A stretch of DNA of 64,000 bases from Streptomyces tardus (GCF_018101125.2 NZ_JAELVF020000001.1:3930722-3994721), one strand, 5' to 3'. Counted from the stretch's first letter, positions 44,982 to 53,219 are shown. Notes: a model not told the origin generated them from the sequence alone. Numbers and translations are program-made.

Positions 44982-45236
44982 TCAGGCTGCCAGCGCCTGC
45001 TTGACCTGGGCCAGCGAGGGGTTGGTCATGACGGTCTCGGTGCCCGAGGGGGAGACGACCAGCAGAGTGGGGACCGTCTGGTTCCCGCCGTTGGCCTTCT
45101 CGACGAAGTCCGCCGAGGCCGGGTCGTGCTCGATGTTGACCTCCGAGTAGGCGATGCCCTCGCGGTCCATCTGACCCTTCAGCCGGCGGCAGTAGCCGCA
45201 CCAGGTGGTGCTGTACATCGTCACGCTTGCGGACAT
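44982..45236 (-). CDS. mrx1: Mycoredoxin (glutaredoxin-like, CGYC)
   Basis: This 84-residue thioredoxin-fold protein has the active site WCGYC (C13, C16) and the cis-Pro motif TVP, as in mycoredoxin-1 (Rv3198A). Such proteins reduce mycothiolated proteins using mycothiol. The ATG at 45236 follows GAGGGAG. The gene is divergent from uvrD2, and a perfect sigma-R-type promoter lies about 100 bases upstream, consistent with induction by thiol stress. Confidence 0.92.
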   Translation of the reverse strand: MSASVTMYSTTWCGYCRRLKGQMDREGIAYSEVNIEHDPASADFVEKANGGNQTVPTLLVVSPSGTETVMTNPSLAQVKQALAA

Positions 45237-45336
45237 GGGTGGTGTGCTCCCTCGGGTGTGGCGGCGTGCCTGGGCAGGCCGGTGGGCAGTGCGGTCACGG
45301 GGCCGCGGGCCGACTGGCGGCGCGGGCTCCGAAAGA

Positions 45337-45366
45337 CGCAACGAGCGGGCGGCGCCCAGCATTCCC
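45337..45366 (-). promoter_or_regulatory. Sigma-R-type promoter of the mycoredoxin gene
   Basis: On the minus strand GGGAAT (45366-45361) is followed after exactly 18 bases by GTTGCG (45342-45337). This fits the GGAAT-N18-GTT consensus known for sigma-R, the thiol-oxidation sigma factor of streptomycetes. Confidence 0.65.
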
Positions 45367-45464
45367 GGCTGGCGCACCGCCCGACGGGCTGCGGCAGTAT
45401 GACAAACCCTTCACGGCTGTGGACAATCGTCACGGTCGCGAGGCGGTACTGGCAGCATGTGCGT

Positions 45465-47756
45465 GTGACTGCCGCCCCACAACCGACTCCTCCCACCCCC
45501 TCCACCACCGCGTCCGTGTCGACTGCCGCCCCGGGCCCGGCCGCGCACACCGCCCCGAGCTCCTACGGGCTCCTCCCCGCCCCGCCCGAATCCGCCGACG
45601 GCGTCCTGGAAGGCCTCGACCCGGAGCAGCGGGAGGTGGCGACCACTCTGAGCGGCCCCGTCTGTGTGCTCGCCGGCGCCGGTACCGGCAAGACCCGCGC
45701 GGTCACCCACCGCATCGCCTACGGGGTCCGGGCGGGCATCCTGCCGGCGGCCGGCGTCCTCGCGGTGACCTTCACCAACCGCGCCGCGGGGGAGCTCCGG
45801 GGCAGGCTGCGGGAGCTCGGTGCGAGCAGCGTCCAGGCGCGCACCTTCCACTCCGCGGCGCTGCGGCAGCTGCGGTACTTCTGGCCGAGGGCGATCGGGG
45901 GCGAGCTGCCCCGTCTGCTGGAGCGCAAGGCCGGGCTGGTGCACGAGGCGGCCAAGCGCTCGCGGCTGCGGCTGGAGCGCTCGGACCTGAGGGACGTCAC
46001 CTCCGAGATCGAGTGGGCCAAGGTCACCAGGACGGTCCCGGAGGACTATGCCGCCGCCCTTGCCAAGACCGGTCGCACGCCCCCGCGCGATCCGGCCGAG
46101 GTGGCGCAGGTCTTCACGGCGTACGAGCAGCTCAAGCGGGAGCGCGGCACCATCGACTTCGAGGATGTGCTGCTGCTGACCGTCGGCATCCTGCAGGACC
46201 GCCAGGACATCGCCGCCCAGGTGCGCGGCCAGTACCAGCACTTCGTGGTCGACGAGTACCAGGACGTCAGCCCCCTCCAGCAGCGGCTGCTGGAGCTGTG
46301 GGTGGGCGACCGGGAGAGTCTGTGCGTGGTGGGCGACGCCAGCCAGACGATCTACTCCTTCACCGGCGCCACCGCGGACTACCTCCTCGACTTCCGCGTC
46401 AGATATCCGCAGTCGACCGTCGTCAAGCTGGTGCGCGACTACCGCTCCACGCCCCAGGTCGTCCGCCTGGCGAACGGCCTGCTCGCGCACGCCTCCGGGC
46501 GGGCGTCGCGGCACCGGCTGGAGCTGATCTCCCAGCGGGAGCGCGGCCCCGAGCCCGTCTTCACCGAGTACCCGGACGAGCCCTCGGAGGCCGACGCCAC
46601 CGCCAAGCGGGTGCGTGAGCTGATGAATTCGGGAGTGCGGGCCGCGGAGATCGCCGTGCTCTACCGGACCAATGGCCAGTCCGAGCTGTACGAGCAGGCG
46701 ATGGCCGATGCGCGGGTGCCGTACCAGCTGCGCGGCGCCGAGAGATTCTTCGAGCGTCCCGAGGTGCGCGAGGCGGAGACCAAGCTGCGCGGCGCCGCCA
46801 AGGCCGGCGGGAACGACTCCCTGCTCGACGGCGCGGAGGACCTCGTCTCCCAGGTCCGTGCGGTGCTCGGTCCGGTGGGATGGGCTCCGCGCGCCCCGGC
46901 CTCCTCGGGTGCGGCCAGGGACCGGTGGGAGTCGCTGGCGGCGCTCGTGCGGCTGGCGGAGGAGCTGGCCCAGGGACAACCGCGGGCAGCGCTGGGGGAT
47001 TTCGTCGCCGAGCTCCAGGCGCGCGCGGCGATGCAGCACGCGCCGAGGGTGGAGGGCGTGACCTTGGCGTCACTGCACTCGGCCAAGGGCCTGGAGTGGG
47101 ACGCCGTCTTCCTGGTGGGCCTGACCGACGGGATGCTCCCGATCACCTACGCCAAAACGCCCGAGCAGTTGGAGGAGGAGCGCCGGCTGCTGTACGTCGG
47201 AGTCACCAGAGCCCGGCGTCATCTCGCACTGTCCTGGGCGCTCGCGCGTTCGCCGGGAGGCAGAGCGGGTCGCAGCCCGAGCCGCTTCCTCGATGGCCTG
47301 CGTTCGGGCGGCAGCTCGGTCGGTGCTTCCTCTGCGGCCGGGGGGCGCCCTTCCGCGGGCGGGGTCGAGCGAGCCGAGAGACCCAGGGCGAGAGCGGGCC
47401 GTACGACCGCGCGGTGCCGTGTCTGCGGCCGGACGCTCACGGACGCCGGGGAGATCAAGCTGCTGCGCTGCGAGGACTGTCCCTCCGACCTGGACGAGCA
47501 GCTGTACGACCGCCTCTGGGTGTGGCGTTCTCGGCAGGCCACGCTGCTGCGTCAGCCGCCGTACTGCGTCTTCACCGACAAGACCCTGATGGCCATCGCC
47601 GAGGCGACCCCGGACACCGCCGCCGAGCTCAGCCGGATCCCCGGAGTGCGGGCGCGCAAACTCCAGCAGTACGGCGCGGACGTCCTGGCACTGTGCGCGG
47701 GGGAGGAGCCGCAGGAGGACCCGGCCGGGCCCGGCGACGAGCCCGCGCCGGAGTGA
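45465..47756 (+). CDS. uvrD2: UvrD2 DNA helicase with tetracysteine and HRDC domains
   Basis: This 763-residue SF1 helicase has Walker A GAGTGKTR (residues 71-78), DEYQDVSPLQQ, GDASQTIYSFTGA and SAKGLEWD. After the motor a tetracysteine module (C651xxC654, then C669xxC672) and an HRDC-like domain follow, which is the UvrD2 layout of actinobacteria. In mycobacteria UvrD2 is essential and unwinds DNA in repair and replication. The GTG at 45465 is the start, with a GTG at 45459 also possible. It is divergent from the mycoredoxin gene and upstream of the wblC locus, as in mycobacteria. Confidence 0.94.
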   Translation: MTAAPQPTPPTPSTTASVSTAAPGPAAHTAPSSYGLLPAPPESADGVLEGLDPEQREVATTLSGPVCVLAGAGTGKTRAVTHRIAYGVRAGILPAAGVLAVTFTNRAAGELRGRLRELGASSVQARTFHSAALRQLRYFWPRAIGGELPRLLERKAGLVHEAAKRSRLRLERSDLRDVTSEIEWAKVTRTVPEDYAAALAKTGRTPPRDPAEVAQVFTAYEQLKRERGTIDFEDVLLLTVGILQDRQDIAAQVRGQYQHFVVDEYQDVSPLQQRLLELWVGDRESLCVVGDASQTIYSFTGATADYLLDFRVRYPQSTVVKLVRDYRSTPQVVRLANGLLAHASGRASRHRLELISQRERGPEPVFTEYPDEPSEADATAKRVRELMNSGVRAAEIAVLYRTNGQSELYEQAMADARVPYQLRGAERFFERPEVREAETKLRGAAKAGGNDSLLDGAEDLVSQVRAVLGPVGWAPRAPASSGAARDRWESLAALVRLAEELAQGQPRAALGDFVAELQARAAMQHAPRVEGVTLASLHSAKGLEWDAVFLVGLTDGMLPITYAKTPEQLEEERRLLYVGVTRARRHLALSWALARSPGGRAGRSPSRFLDGLRSGGSSVGASSAAGGRPSAGGVERAERPRARAGRTTARCRVCGRTLTDAGEIKLLRCEDCPSDLDEQLYDRLWVWRSRQATLLRQPPYCVFTDKTLMAIAEATPDTAAELSRIPGVRARKLQQYGADVLALCAGEEPQEDPAGPGDEPAPE

Positions 47757-47850
47757 GAAGGGACTCGTGGACCGGAGTGAGAACGGGCTCGCCGACCAAA
47801 CGGAGAGCGTCACTCCGGGCCCTGTCACAAGAACTGTGACGAACGAGAGT

Positions 47851-47890
47851 GAAAAATAGTTTGCGCCCGCCGCTACAAGCCTCATAGCCT
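47851..47890 (+). promoter_or_regulatory. Candidate WblC/WhiB7-autoregulated promoter
   Basis: An AT-rich stretch (GAAAAATAG, 47851-47859) directly precedes a -35 TTGCGC (47861-47866), 18 bases and a -10 TAGCCT (47885-47890). WhiB7-type factors bind an A/T-rich site immediately upstream of the -35 of their targets, including their own promoter. A small inverted repeat (47824-47829 with 47835-47840) lies further upstream. Transcription would start near 47897. Confidence 0.6.
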
Positions 47891-48005
47891 CTGTGACGTG
47901 GAGAGAGCGGGTTTTTCCCGCTCCGACTCTGCCCTGCTGTACATCCCGAAAACGTCGGGCCCGACTTCGGTCCGGCCCCTGAAGCGCCGAGAGGAGGCGA
48001 TCGAC

Positions 48006-48395
48006 ATGGAGATCAAGACCACAACCCTGGCAGCCCGTTCGGTCGTCTCCGCATGCCCGAGCGTCGCCGGCCTCCGAGGCACCGGTGTGTCCGTCGCCCC
48101 GCAGGCCAAGCTGCGCTTCCGCGGCGAGCGTCGCGCCGCCGAGTTCCTCGGTGGAGTGGCCTTCGGCGGATTCGGTGGAGAGGTCTTCGGCTATGAGGGC
48201 CTCGCCGTCGAGCGACCGACCAAGGCATCCGCAGCAGTAGCGGCAGGGGATTCCTCTGTCCGCGTCGCAGCGATGGCAGCAGCGGGTGCCGGCCAGCAGC
48301 AGAAGTCCCAGAAGCAGAACTCCCAGCAGCAGAGCATTCAGCACCACACGATGTGGGCCTTCCGTGGGCCTGAACCCTGGAGATCACCCACCTGA
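48006..48395 (+). CDS. Leader ORF upstream of wblC (129 residues)
   Basis: The ATG at 48006 has an excellent GAGAGGAGG ribosome site. The product is 129 residues: a basic Ala/Gly-rich body, the segment AAEFLGGVAFGGFGGEV and a Gln/Ser-rich tail (QQQKSQKQNSQQQS). An in-frame GTG at 47898, next to the predicted transcription start, would extend it to 165 residues and could be read without a leader. I know no family. Its stop codon lies inside the left arm of a hairpin, just ahead of the terminator that precedes wblC, so the ORF probably works as a translation sensor for attenuation. Confidence 0.6.
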   Translation: MEIKTTTLAARSVVSACPSVAGLRGTGVSVAPQAKLRFRGERRAAEFLGGVAFGGFGGEVFGYEGLAVERPTKASAAVAAGDSSVRVAAMAAAGAGQQQKSQKQNSQQQSIQHHTMWAFRGPEPWRSPT

Positions 48396-48426
48396 TCGGC
48401 GAGATCAGGTCGGCACCTCTCCAGGG
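48375..48426 (+). promoter_or_regulatory. Candidate anti-terminator hairpin in the wblC leader
   Basis: An outer 9-bp pairing (48375-48383 with 48418-48426) encloses an inner 8-bp hairpin (48390-48397 with 48403-48410). The outer right arm overlaps the first three bases of the terminator stem that starts at 48424, so the two structures compete. The leader ORF stop (48393-48395) is in the inner stem. Confidence 0.55.
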
Positions 48427-48464
48427 CCGCGGAACCCACACCGGGATCCGCGGCCCTTCTGTTT
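48424..48464 (+). terminator. Intrinsic terminator in the wblC leader
   Basis: A perfect 10-bp GC-rich stem (48424-48433 with 48447-48456) is followed by TTCTGTTT. It lies 80 bases upstream of the wblC start, in the position expected for a conditional terminator. Confidence 0.7.
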
Positions 48465-48543
48465 GCCCCGACACCATTCGGGGCGCACAAGTCGCCCGGC
48501 ACACCTGGACGACAGCAGACGAACAACGACGAGGAAGCCAACA

Positions 48544-48903
48544 GTGCACACGCCGACGCACGTGCCGTCATCTCGTACCGACCTGAACTCGCCTGATCCC
48601 ACGGAGGACCACTTGACCGCCCTCACCACCCTCAACGAGCTCGACGAGGCCATCGACGACCTCGGCACCGCCGTACCCTGTCGCGGCTATGACCCCGAGG
48701 TCTTCTTCGCCGAAGCGCCGGCAGACGTCGAGTACGCGAAGTCGCTCTGCCGGACCTGTCCGCTGCGAGCGGCCTGCCTGGCCGGCGCGAAGGACCGTCG
48801 TGAGCCCTGGGGTGTCTGGGGCGGCGAACTCTTCATCCAGGGCGTCGTCGTGGCCCGCAAGCGGCCCCGCGGTCGTCCGCGCAAGAACCCGGTCTCGGCA
48901 TGA
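48544..48903 (+). CDS. wblC: WblC (WhiB7-type) antibiotic-response transcription factor
   Basis: This 119-residue WhiB-family protein carries four Fe-S cysteines (C46, C69, C72, C78; CxxCx5C at the end), the GVWGG turn (90-94) and a C-terminal AT-hook (RKRPRGRPRKN). The AT-hook is the mark of the WhiB7/WblC class, which binds sigma-A and activates intrinsic antibiotic-resistance genes when ribosomes are inhibited. The GTG at 48544 follows GAGGAAG and gives the typical length. The conditional leader upstream fits known WhiB7 control. The stop overlaps the next ORF as ATGA. Confidence 0.95.
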   Translation: MHTPTHVPSSRTDLNSPDPTEDHLTALTTLNELDEAIDDLGTAVPCRGYDPEVFFAEAPADVEYAKSLCRTCPLRAACLAGAKDRREPWGVWGGELFIQGVVVARKRPRGRPRKNPVSA

Positions 48904-49208
48904 ACGCCCCGGGCTCCCTCGATCGTCCGTCCCCGTACGGAACAGCCGAGCAGCACGCCCTGATCGCGCAGCTGCTCCCCAGATCCTTTGAACACCGGTC
49001 GCCCTCGACCGGACTGAGCACGAACAGGAACCGTCAGATGCAACTCATGCCAGAAAGTCTGAGCAGAACCCGAATGCAGGACTCACTGCGTCAGGCCGAG
49101 TCCGAACGGACCGGTCACCGCCTGCTCACCGCCCAGCGGATGCAGCGCAAGGCGGAACGCGCCTCGCTCCGCGCACTCCGTGCGCTCGCGATGGCGGTGA
49201 TGCAGTGA
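48900..49208 (+). CDS. Small basic protein co-encoded with wblC
   Basis: This 102-residue, Arg/Gln-rich, probably helical protein overlaps the wblC stop (ATGA). The C-terminal half (SLSRTRMQDSLRQAESER, then a run of Ala/Arg/Leu heptads) could form an amphipathic helix or coiled coil. I do not recognise a family, but the exact overlap implies production together with WblC and perhaps a role in the same response. Confidence 0.65.
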   Translation: MNAPGSLDRPSPYGTAEQHALIAQLLPRSFEHRSPSTGLSTNRNRQMQLMPESLSRTRMQDSLRQAESERTGHRLLTAQRMQRKAERASLRALRALAMAVMQ

Positions 49209-49593
49209 CCGCGACGGGGCGGGGGCTCCGGCCCTCAACCCGCGGTCGCCGATGAGCCGTTCGCCGGATCGCGCGGCCGGGCGGGCAGCGTTGTGAGCGC
49301 CCCGGGAGGCTGCTCGCAGCTCTGCCCGACGGACAGCGCTGAGGGGTGGTGGACCGAACGTGATCGTTCGGTCCACCACCCCTCAGCAGGTTCAACAGCC
49401 GTCCGGCGTACGGATATCGGCGCGCGCCCGTCGACCGGTGCCGTCCACGCAAAGGGGGCGCTCGACCGGGAGGTCCCGGCCGCGCGCCCCTTCGGTGAGC
49501 GGTTGTGATCACGATCGGTGCCGGGCGTGAGGCGTCACCCCGGCATCTCTGCAGCTGCCGCCGCGGTACACCGCCCCGTGTTGGGGGCGGACC
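49209..49593. other. 385-bp spacer between the wblC and fab clusters (possible rearrangement junction)
   Basis: No supported gene is present. It holds a 23-bp perfect hairpin (49338-49387) and a weaker imperfect hairpin near 49472-49495. The genes on either side come from two widely separated parts of the S. coelicolor chromosome as I recall its map. Confidence 0.55.
49338..49387. terminator. Perfect 23-bp bidirectional terminator hairpin
   Basis: Positions 49338-49360 pair perfectly with 49365-49387 around a 4-base loop. It separates the convergent wblC and fab transcripts and is the longest perfect stem I found in the window. Confidence 0.85.
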
Positions 49594-50859
49594 CTAGACG
49601 GAGCGGAACGCCAGTACGACGTTGTGCCCGCCGAACCCGAACGAGTTGTTGATCGCGGCGATCGAACCCGAGGGCAGGGCGCGTGCCTCACCGCGCACGA
49701 TGTCGGCGTCGACCTCCGGGTCCACCTGGTCGAGGTTCAGCGTCGGCGGTGCGAGGCGGTGGTGGAGCGCCAGCACCGTCGCCACCGTCTCGATACCTCC
49801 GGCCCCGCCGAGCAGATGGCCCGTCATGGACTTGGTGGCCGAGATCGCGACTCCGTCGAGGTCCTCGCCGAGCACCTTGCGCAGCGCCTTGATCTCGGCG
49901 AGGTCGCCCTGCGGGGTCGAGGTCGCGTGCGCGTTGAGGTGAGCCAGCTCGGACGGCTTCAGAGTGCTGTTCTCCAGCAGGTTCTGTACGGCTGCGGCGA
50001 CGCCGCGACCGCTCGGCTCCGGCTGGGCGATGTGGTGGCTGTCGGCAGACAGCCCCTGGCCGAGCGCCTCGCAGTACACCCGGGCTCCGCGCCGCTCGGC
50101 GTGCTCGGCCGATTCCAGCACGACCACGCCTGCGCCCTCACCGAGCACGAACCCGTCGCGCCCGACGTCGTAGGGCCGGGAGGCCTTCTGCGGTTCGTCG
50201 TTGTTCTTGGACATCGCCATCATGTTGGAGAAGGCGGCGATGGGCAGCGCGTGGATCGCCGCCTCCGTACCACCGGCGACCACCACGTCGGCGCGCCCGC
50301 TGCGGACCATCTCGATCGCGTAGCCGACGGCTTCGGCGCCGGAGGCGCAGGCACTGACCGGACTGTGCACGCCGGCCTGGGCGTTGATCTCCAGGCCCAC
50401 GTTCGCCGACGGACCGTTGGGCATCATCATCGGCACGGTGTGCGGGGAGACGCGTCGTGCGCCCTTGTCCCTGAGCGTGTCGTACTGCGCGAGAAGGGTG
50501 GTGACTCCGCCGATGCCGGAAGCGACGACGGCGCCGGTCCGCGCGGGGTCGACCGGTGCTCCGGCCTCACCCGCTCTGCCCTCCAGACCTGCGTCGGCCC
50601 AGGCCTCCCTGGTGGCCAGGACGGCGAACTGGGTTGACCGGTCGAGCTTGCGGGTGACCGGGCGGGGGAGTAGTTCGGAAGGGTCCTGAGCGGCGGGCGC
50701 GGCAATGCGGACGCTGAGCCCGGCGGCCCAGTCCTCACTGAGCGCGCGCACGCCGGAGCGTCCTGCGGCGAGGCCGTCCCAGGTCGAAGCGCTGTCGCCA
50801 CCCAGCGGTGTGGTTGCGCCGATACCGGTGACGACCACGGTGCGATTGGTCGTGTTCAC
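49594..50859 (-). CDS. fabF: FabF: 3-oxoacyl-ACP synthase II
   Basis: This 421-residue ketosynthase elongates acyl-ACP with malonyl-ACP in type II fatty-acid synthesis. The Cys-His-His triad is visible: C171 in SACASG, H311 in NAHATST and H348 in TKSMTGH. It is last in the fabD-fabH-acpP-fabF cluster. The GTG at 50859 is the start. A separate chain-length factor and other polyketide genes are absent, which argues for primary metabolism. Confidence 0.97.
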   Translation of the reverse strand: MNTTNRTVVVTGIGATTPLGGDSASTWDGLAAGRSGVRALSEDWAAGLSVRIAAPAAQDPSELLPRPVTRKLDRSTQFAVLATREAWADAGLEGRAGEAGAPVDPARTGAVVASGIGGVTTLLAQYDTLRDKGARRVSPHTVPMMMPNGPSANVGLEINAQAGVHSPVSACASGAEAVGYAIEMVRSGRADVVVAGGTEAAIHALPIAAFSNMMAMSKNNDEPQKASRPYDVGRDGFVLGEGAGVVVLESAEHAERRGARVYCEALGQGLSADSHHIAQPEPSGRGVAAAVQNLLENSTLKPSELAHLNAHATSTPQGDLAEIKALRKVLGEDLDGVAISATKSMTGHLLGGAGGIETVATVLALHHRLAPPTLNLDQVDPEVDADIVRGEARALPSGSIAAINNSFGFGGHNVVLAFRSV

Positions 50860-50944
50860 GGGATTCTTGTCTCCACTGTTAGGGGGTGTGCGGTGTGGCC
50901 CGCCCCCCGGCGTCCGCCGGGCGACGACAGGCGCTCGAGTGCGC

Positions 50945-51190
50945 TCAGCTCTGGTGCTTGAGGATGTAGTCGACGGCGTCGCCGACGGTCTTCAGGCCCT
51001 TGACGTCGTCGTCCGGGATCTTGACGTCGAAGCGCTCTTCGGCGGCGACGACGACCTCGACCATGGACAGCGAGTCGACGTCCAGGTCGTCCGTGAAGGA
51101 CTTGTCCAGCTGGACGTCCTCGGTCGGGATTCCGGCGATCTCGTTGACGATGTCGGCGAGACCTTCGAGGACGTTCTCGGCGGTGGCCAT
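50945..51190 (-). CDS. acpP: Acyl carrier protein AcpP
   Basis: This 81-residue acidic carrier protein has the 4'-phosphopantetheine site at Ser40 in DDLDVDSLS, and carries growing acyl chains as thioesters. The ATG at 51190 follows AAAAGGAGAG, one of the strongest ribosome sites in the window, fitting a very abundant protein. It sits 41 bases after fabH. Confidence 0.97.
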   Translation of the reverse strand: MATAENVLEGLADIVNEIAGIPTEDVQLDKSFTDDLDVDSLSMVEVVVAAEERFDVKIPDDDVKGLKTVGDAVDYILKHQS

Positions 51191-51231
51191 AACTGGCTCT
51201 CCTTTTGGGTGTGTTCGGTGAGAAATGAGGA

Positions 51232-52236
51232 CTAAGGCAGGGTAACGACCGTCGCCGCGTAGACGAGGCCCGCCCCGAAGCCGATGACGAGCGCCGTATC
51301 GCCGCTCTTGGCCTGCCCGGTCGCCAGCATCCGTTCCATGGCGAGGGGGATGGAGGCGGCCGAGGTGTTGCCGGTGCTCTCCACATCGCGTGCCACCGCG
51401 ACGTGATCCGGCAGTTTGAGGGTCTTCACCATCGAGTCGATGATCCGCATGTTCGCCTGGTGCGGGATGAAGACGTCCAGGTCCTCGGGGGTCAGCCCGG
51501 AGGCGGTCAGCGCCTGTCGCGCGACCTTCGCCATCTCGAACACGGCCCAGCGGAAGACCGCCTGGCCTTCCTGCCGCAGGGCCGGGAAACGCTCCAGATG
51601 CTCGTCGCGGTACCGGTCCCAGGGCTCGGTCTGGGTGATGACGTCGGACTTGTCGCCCTCCGACCCCCAGACGGTGGGGCCGATACCCGGCTCGTCCGTG
51701 GGGCCGACGACAACCGCGCCCGCGCCGTCGGCGAAGAGGAACGCGGTTGAGCGGTCGGTGAGGTCGGTGAGGTCGGAGAGGCGCTCCACGCCGACCACCA
51801 GGGCGCGGGTGGCGCTGCCCTCGACGATCAGGCTCTTGGCGATCGCCAGGCCGTAGCCGAACCCCGCACAAGCGGCGGAGATGTCGAAGGCGGCGGCCTT
51901 GCCGGTGCCGAGGCGGTACGCGATCTCGGTGGCGACCGCGGGTGTCTGCTTGAAGTGGGAGACGGTCGCGATGATCACCGCGTCGATCTCCTCGGCGGTG
52001 GTGCCCGAGTCGGCAAGGGCCTTGCCCGCGGCGGCCAGTGTCATCTCGACCACTGTCTCGTCCGGCCCCGCCCAGTGACGGGTGGCGATGCCCGAGCGGG
52101 AGCGGATCCACTCGTCCGAGGACTCGATGTGCTTGAGGATCTCCTCGTTCGGCACGACGCGGTGCGGGCGGTACCCGCCGACACCGATGATCCGTGCTGC
52201 CGGAGCTCCCTGAGTCGGCTTGATCTTGGCGGTCAT
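51232..52236 (-). CDS. fabH: FabH: 3-oxoacyl-ACP synthase III
   Basis: This 334-residue initiating ketosynthase condenses acyl-CoA primers with malonyl-ACP. The triad is C123 (SAACAGF), H259 (IPHQANMR) and N290 (ESTGNTSAAS). In streptomycetes FabH prefers branched and acetyl primers and so sets the branched fatty-acid pattern. Its ATG overlaps the fabD stop (ATGA), indicating translational coupling. Confidence 0.97.
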   Translation of the reverse strand: MTAKIKPTQGAPAARIIGVGGYRPHRVVPNEEILKHIESSDEWIRSRSGIATRHWAGPDETVVEMTLAAAGKALADSGTTAEEIDAVIIATVSHFKQTPAVATEIAYRLGTGKAAAFDISAACAGFGYGLAIAKSLIVEGSATRALVVGVERLSDLTDLTDRSTAFLFADGAGAVVVGPTDEPGIGPTVWGSEGDKSDVITQTEPWDRYRDEHLERFPALRQEGQAVFRWAVFEMAKVARQALTASGLTPEDLDVFIPHQANMRIIDSMVKTLKLPDHVAVARDVESTGNTSAASIPLAMERMLATGQAKSGDTALVIGFGAGLVYAATVVTLP

Positions 52237-53219
52237 GCGGTGGTGCCCTCCTGACCGACGGTGCCGTCCTGGCCGGCCGTGCCGTCCTCGATGCCGTGCT
52301 CGACGGCCAGGGCGTGCGCCGCGGCCAGATCGGCGGGCGTTTTCAGGGCCCCGCGTGCCATCTCCGGCAGCGCCCGCCTGGCGATACCGGCCAGGGTTCC
52401 CGCGGGGCAGAGCTCGATCAGCGCCGTCGCTCCCTGCGCGGCGAAGGTCTCCATGCACAGGTCCCAGCGGACCGGGTTGGCCACCTGGCCGACCAGCCGT
52501 TCGACGAACTCCGCGCCGTCGGTGAGTAGTCGGCCGTCCCGGTTGGACACGAGCGGGATGCGTGCGGGGCGGGGCGAGAGCTCCTCGACCGTCTGCCGCA
52601 GCGACTCCACCGCCGGTGCCATGTGCTCGGTGTGGAAGGCGCCGGCGACCTTCACCGGAAGAACCCGGGCGCCGGGCGGCTTGTCGGCGGTCAGCGCCTC
52701 CAACTGCTCGACGGTACCGGCGGCCACGATCTGGCCCGCGCCGTTGACGTTGGCCGGGGCCAGCCCCAGCTTCTCCAGGTGGGCGACCACCTCGTCCCGG
52801 TCCCCGCCCAGCACGGCGGCCATTCCGGTGCGCACCTTCGCCGCGGCCTCGGCCATCGCCAGGCCACGGCGGCGTACGACGCGCAGCGCCTCCTCCTCGG
52901 TGAGGACACCGGCGACCGCCGCGGCCGTCAACTCGCCCACGCTGTGGCCGGCGACCGCGCCGATCCGCACCGGGCCCGAAGACTCGTCCGACTCACGCAG
53001 CGCCCGGGCGGAGATCAGCCCCGCGGCGACCAGCAGCGGCTGCGCCACCGCAGTGTCCAGGATCTCCTCGGCGGTTCCCTTGGTGCCGAAATGGACGAGG
53101 TCCAGCCCGACGGCGTCCGACCACGCGCCGAGGCGGTCGGCGACACCGGGCAGTTCGAGCCAGGGACTGAGGAAGCCGGGCGTCTGGGCGCCTTGGCCGG
53201 GAGCGACGAGTACGAGCAC
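52233..53219 (-). CDS. fabD: FabD: malonyl-CoA:ACP transacylase
   Basis: This 328-residue acyltransferase loads malonyl groups on AcpP for fatty-acid synthesis and, in streptomycetes, polyketides. The motifs GQGAQ and GHSVGE (nucleophile S93), and FHTEHM with the catalytic His, are present. The C-terminus carries a low-complexity repeat (GTAGQDGTVGQEGTT). The GTG at 53219 follows GGGAGAG. It starts 94 bases after fasR, where the fab promoter is expected. Confidence 0.96.
   Translation of the reverse strand: MLVLVAPGQGAQTPGFLSPWLELPGVADRLGAWSDAVGLDLVHFGTKGTAEEILDTAVAQPLLVAAGLISARALRESDESSGPVRIGAVAGHSVGELTAAAVAGVLTEEEALRVVRRRGLAMAEAAAKVRTGMAAVLGGDRDEVVAHLEKLGLAPANVNGAGQIVAAGTVEQLEALTADKPPGARVLPVKVAGAFHTEHMAPAVESLRQTVEELSPRPARIPLVSNRDGRLLTDGAEFVERLVGQVANPVRWDLCMETFAAQGATALIELCPAGTLAGIARRALPEMARGALKTPADLAAAHALAVEHGIEDGTAGQDGTVGQEGTTA

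Noticed and set aside
49594..53219. Possible type II polyketide gene set (ketosynthases, ACP, acyltransferase)
   Set aside because: Order fabD-fabH-acpP-fabF with fasR and the absence of chain-length factor, cyclase or tailoring genes identify primary fatty-acid synthesis.
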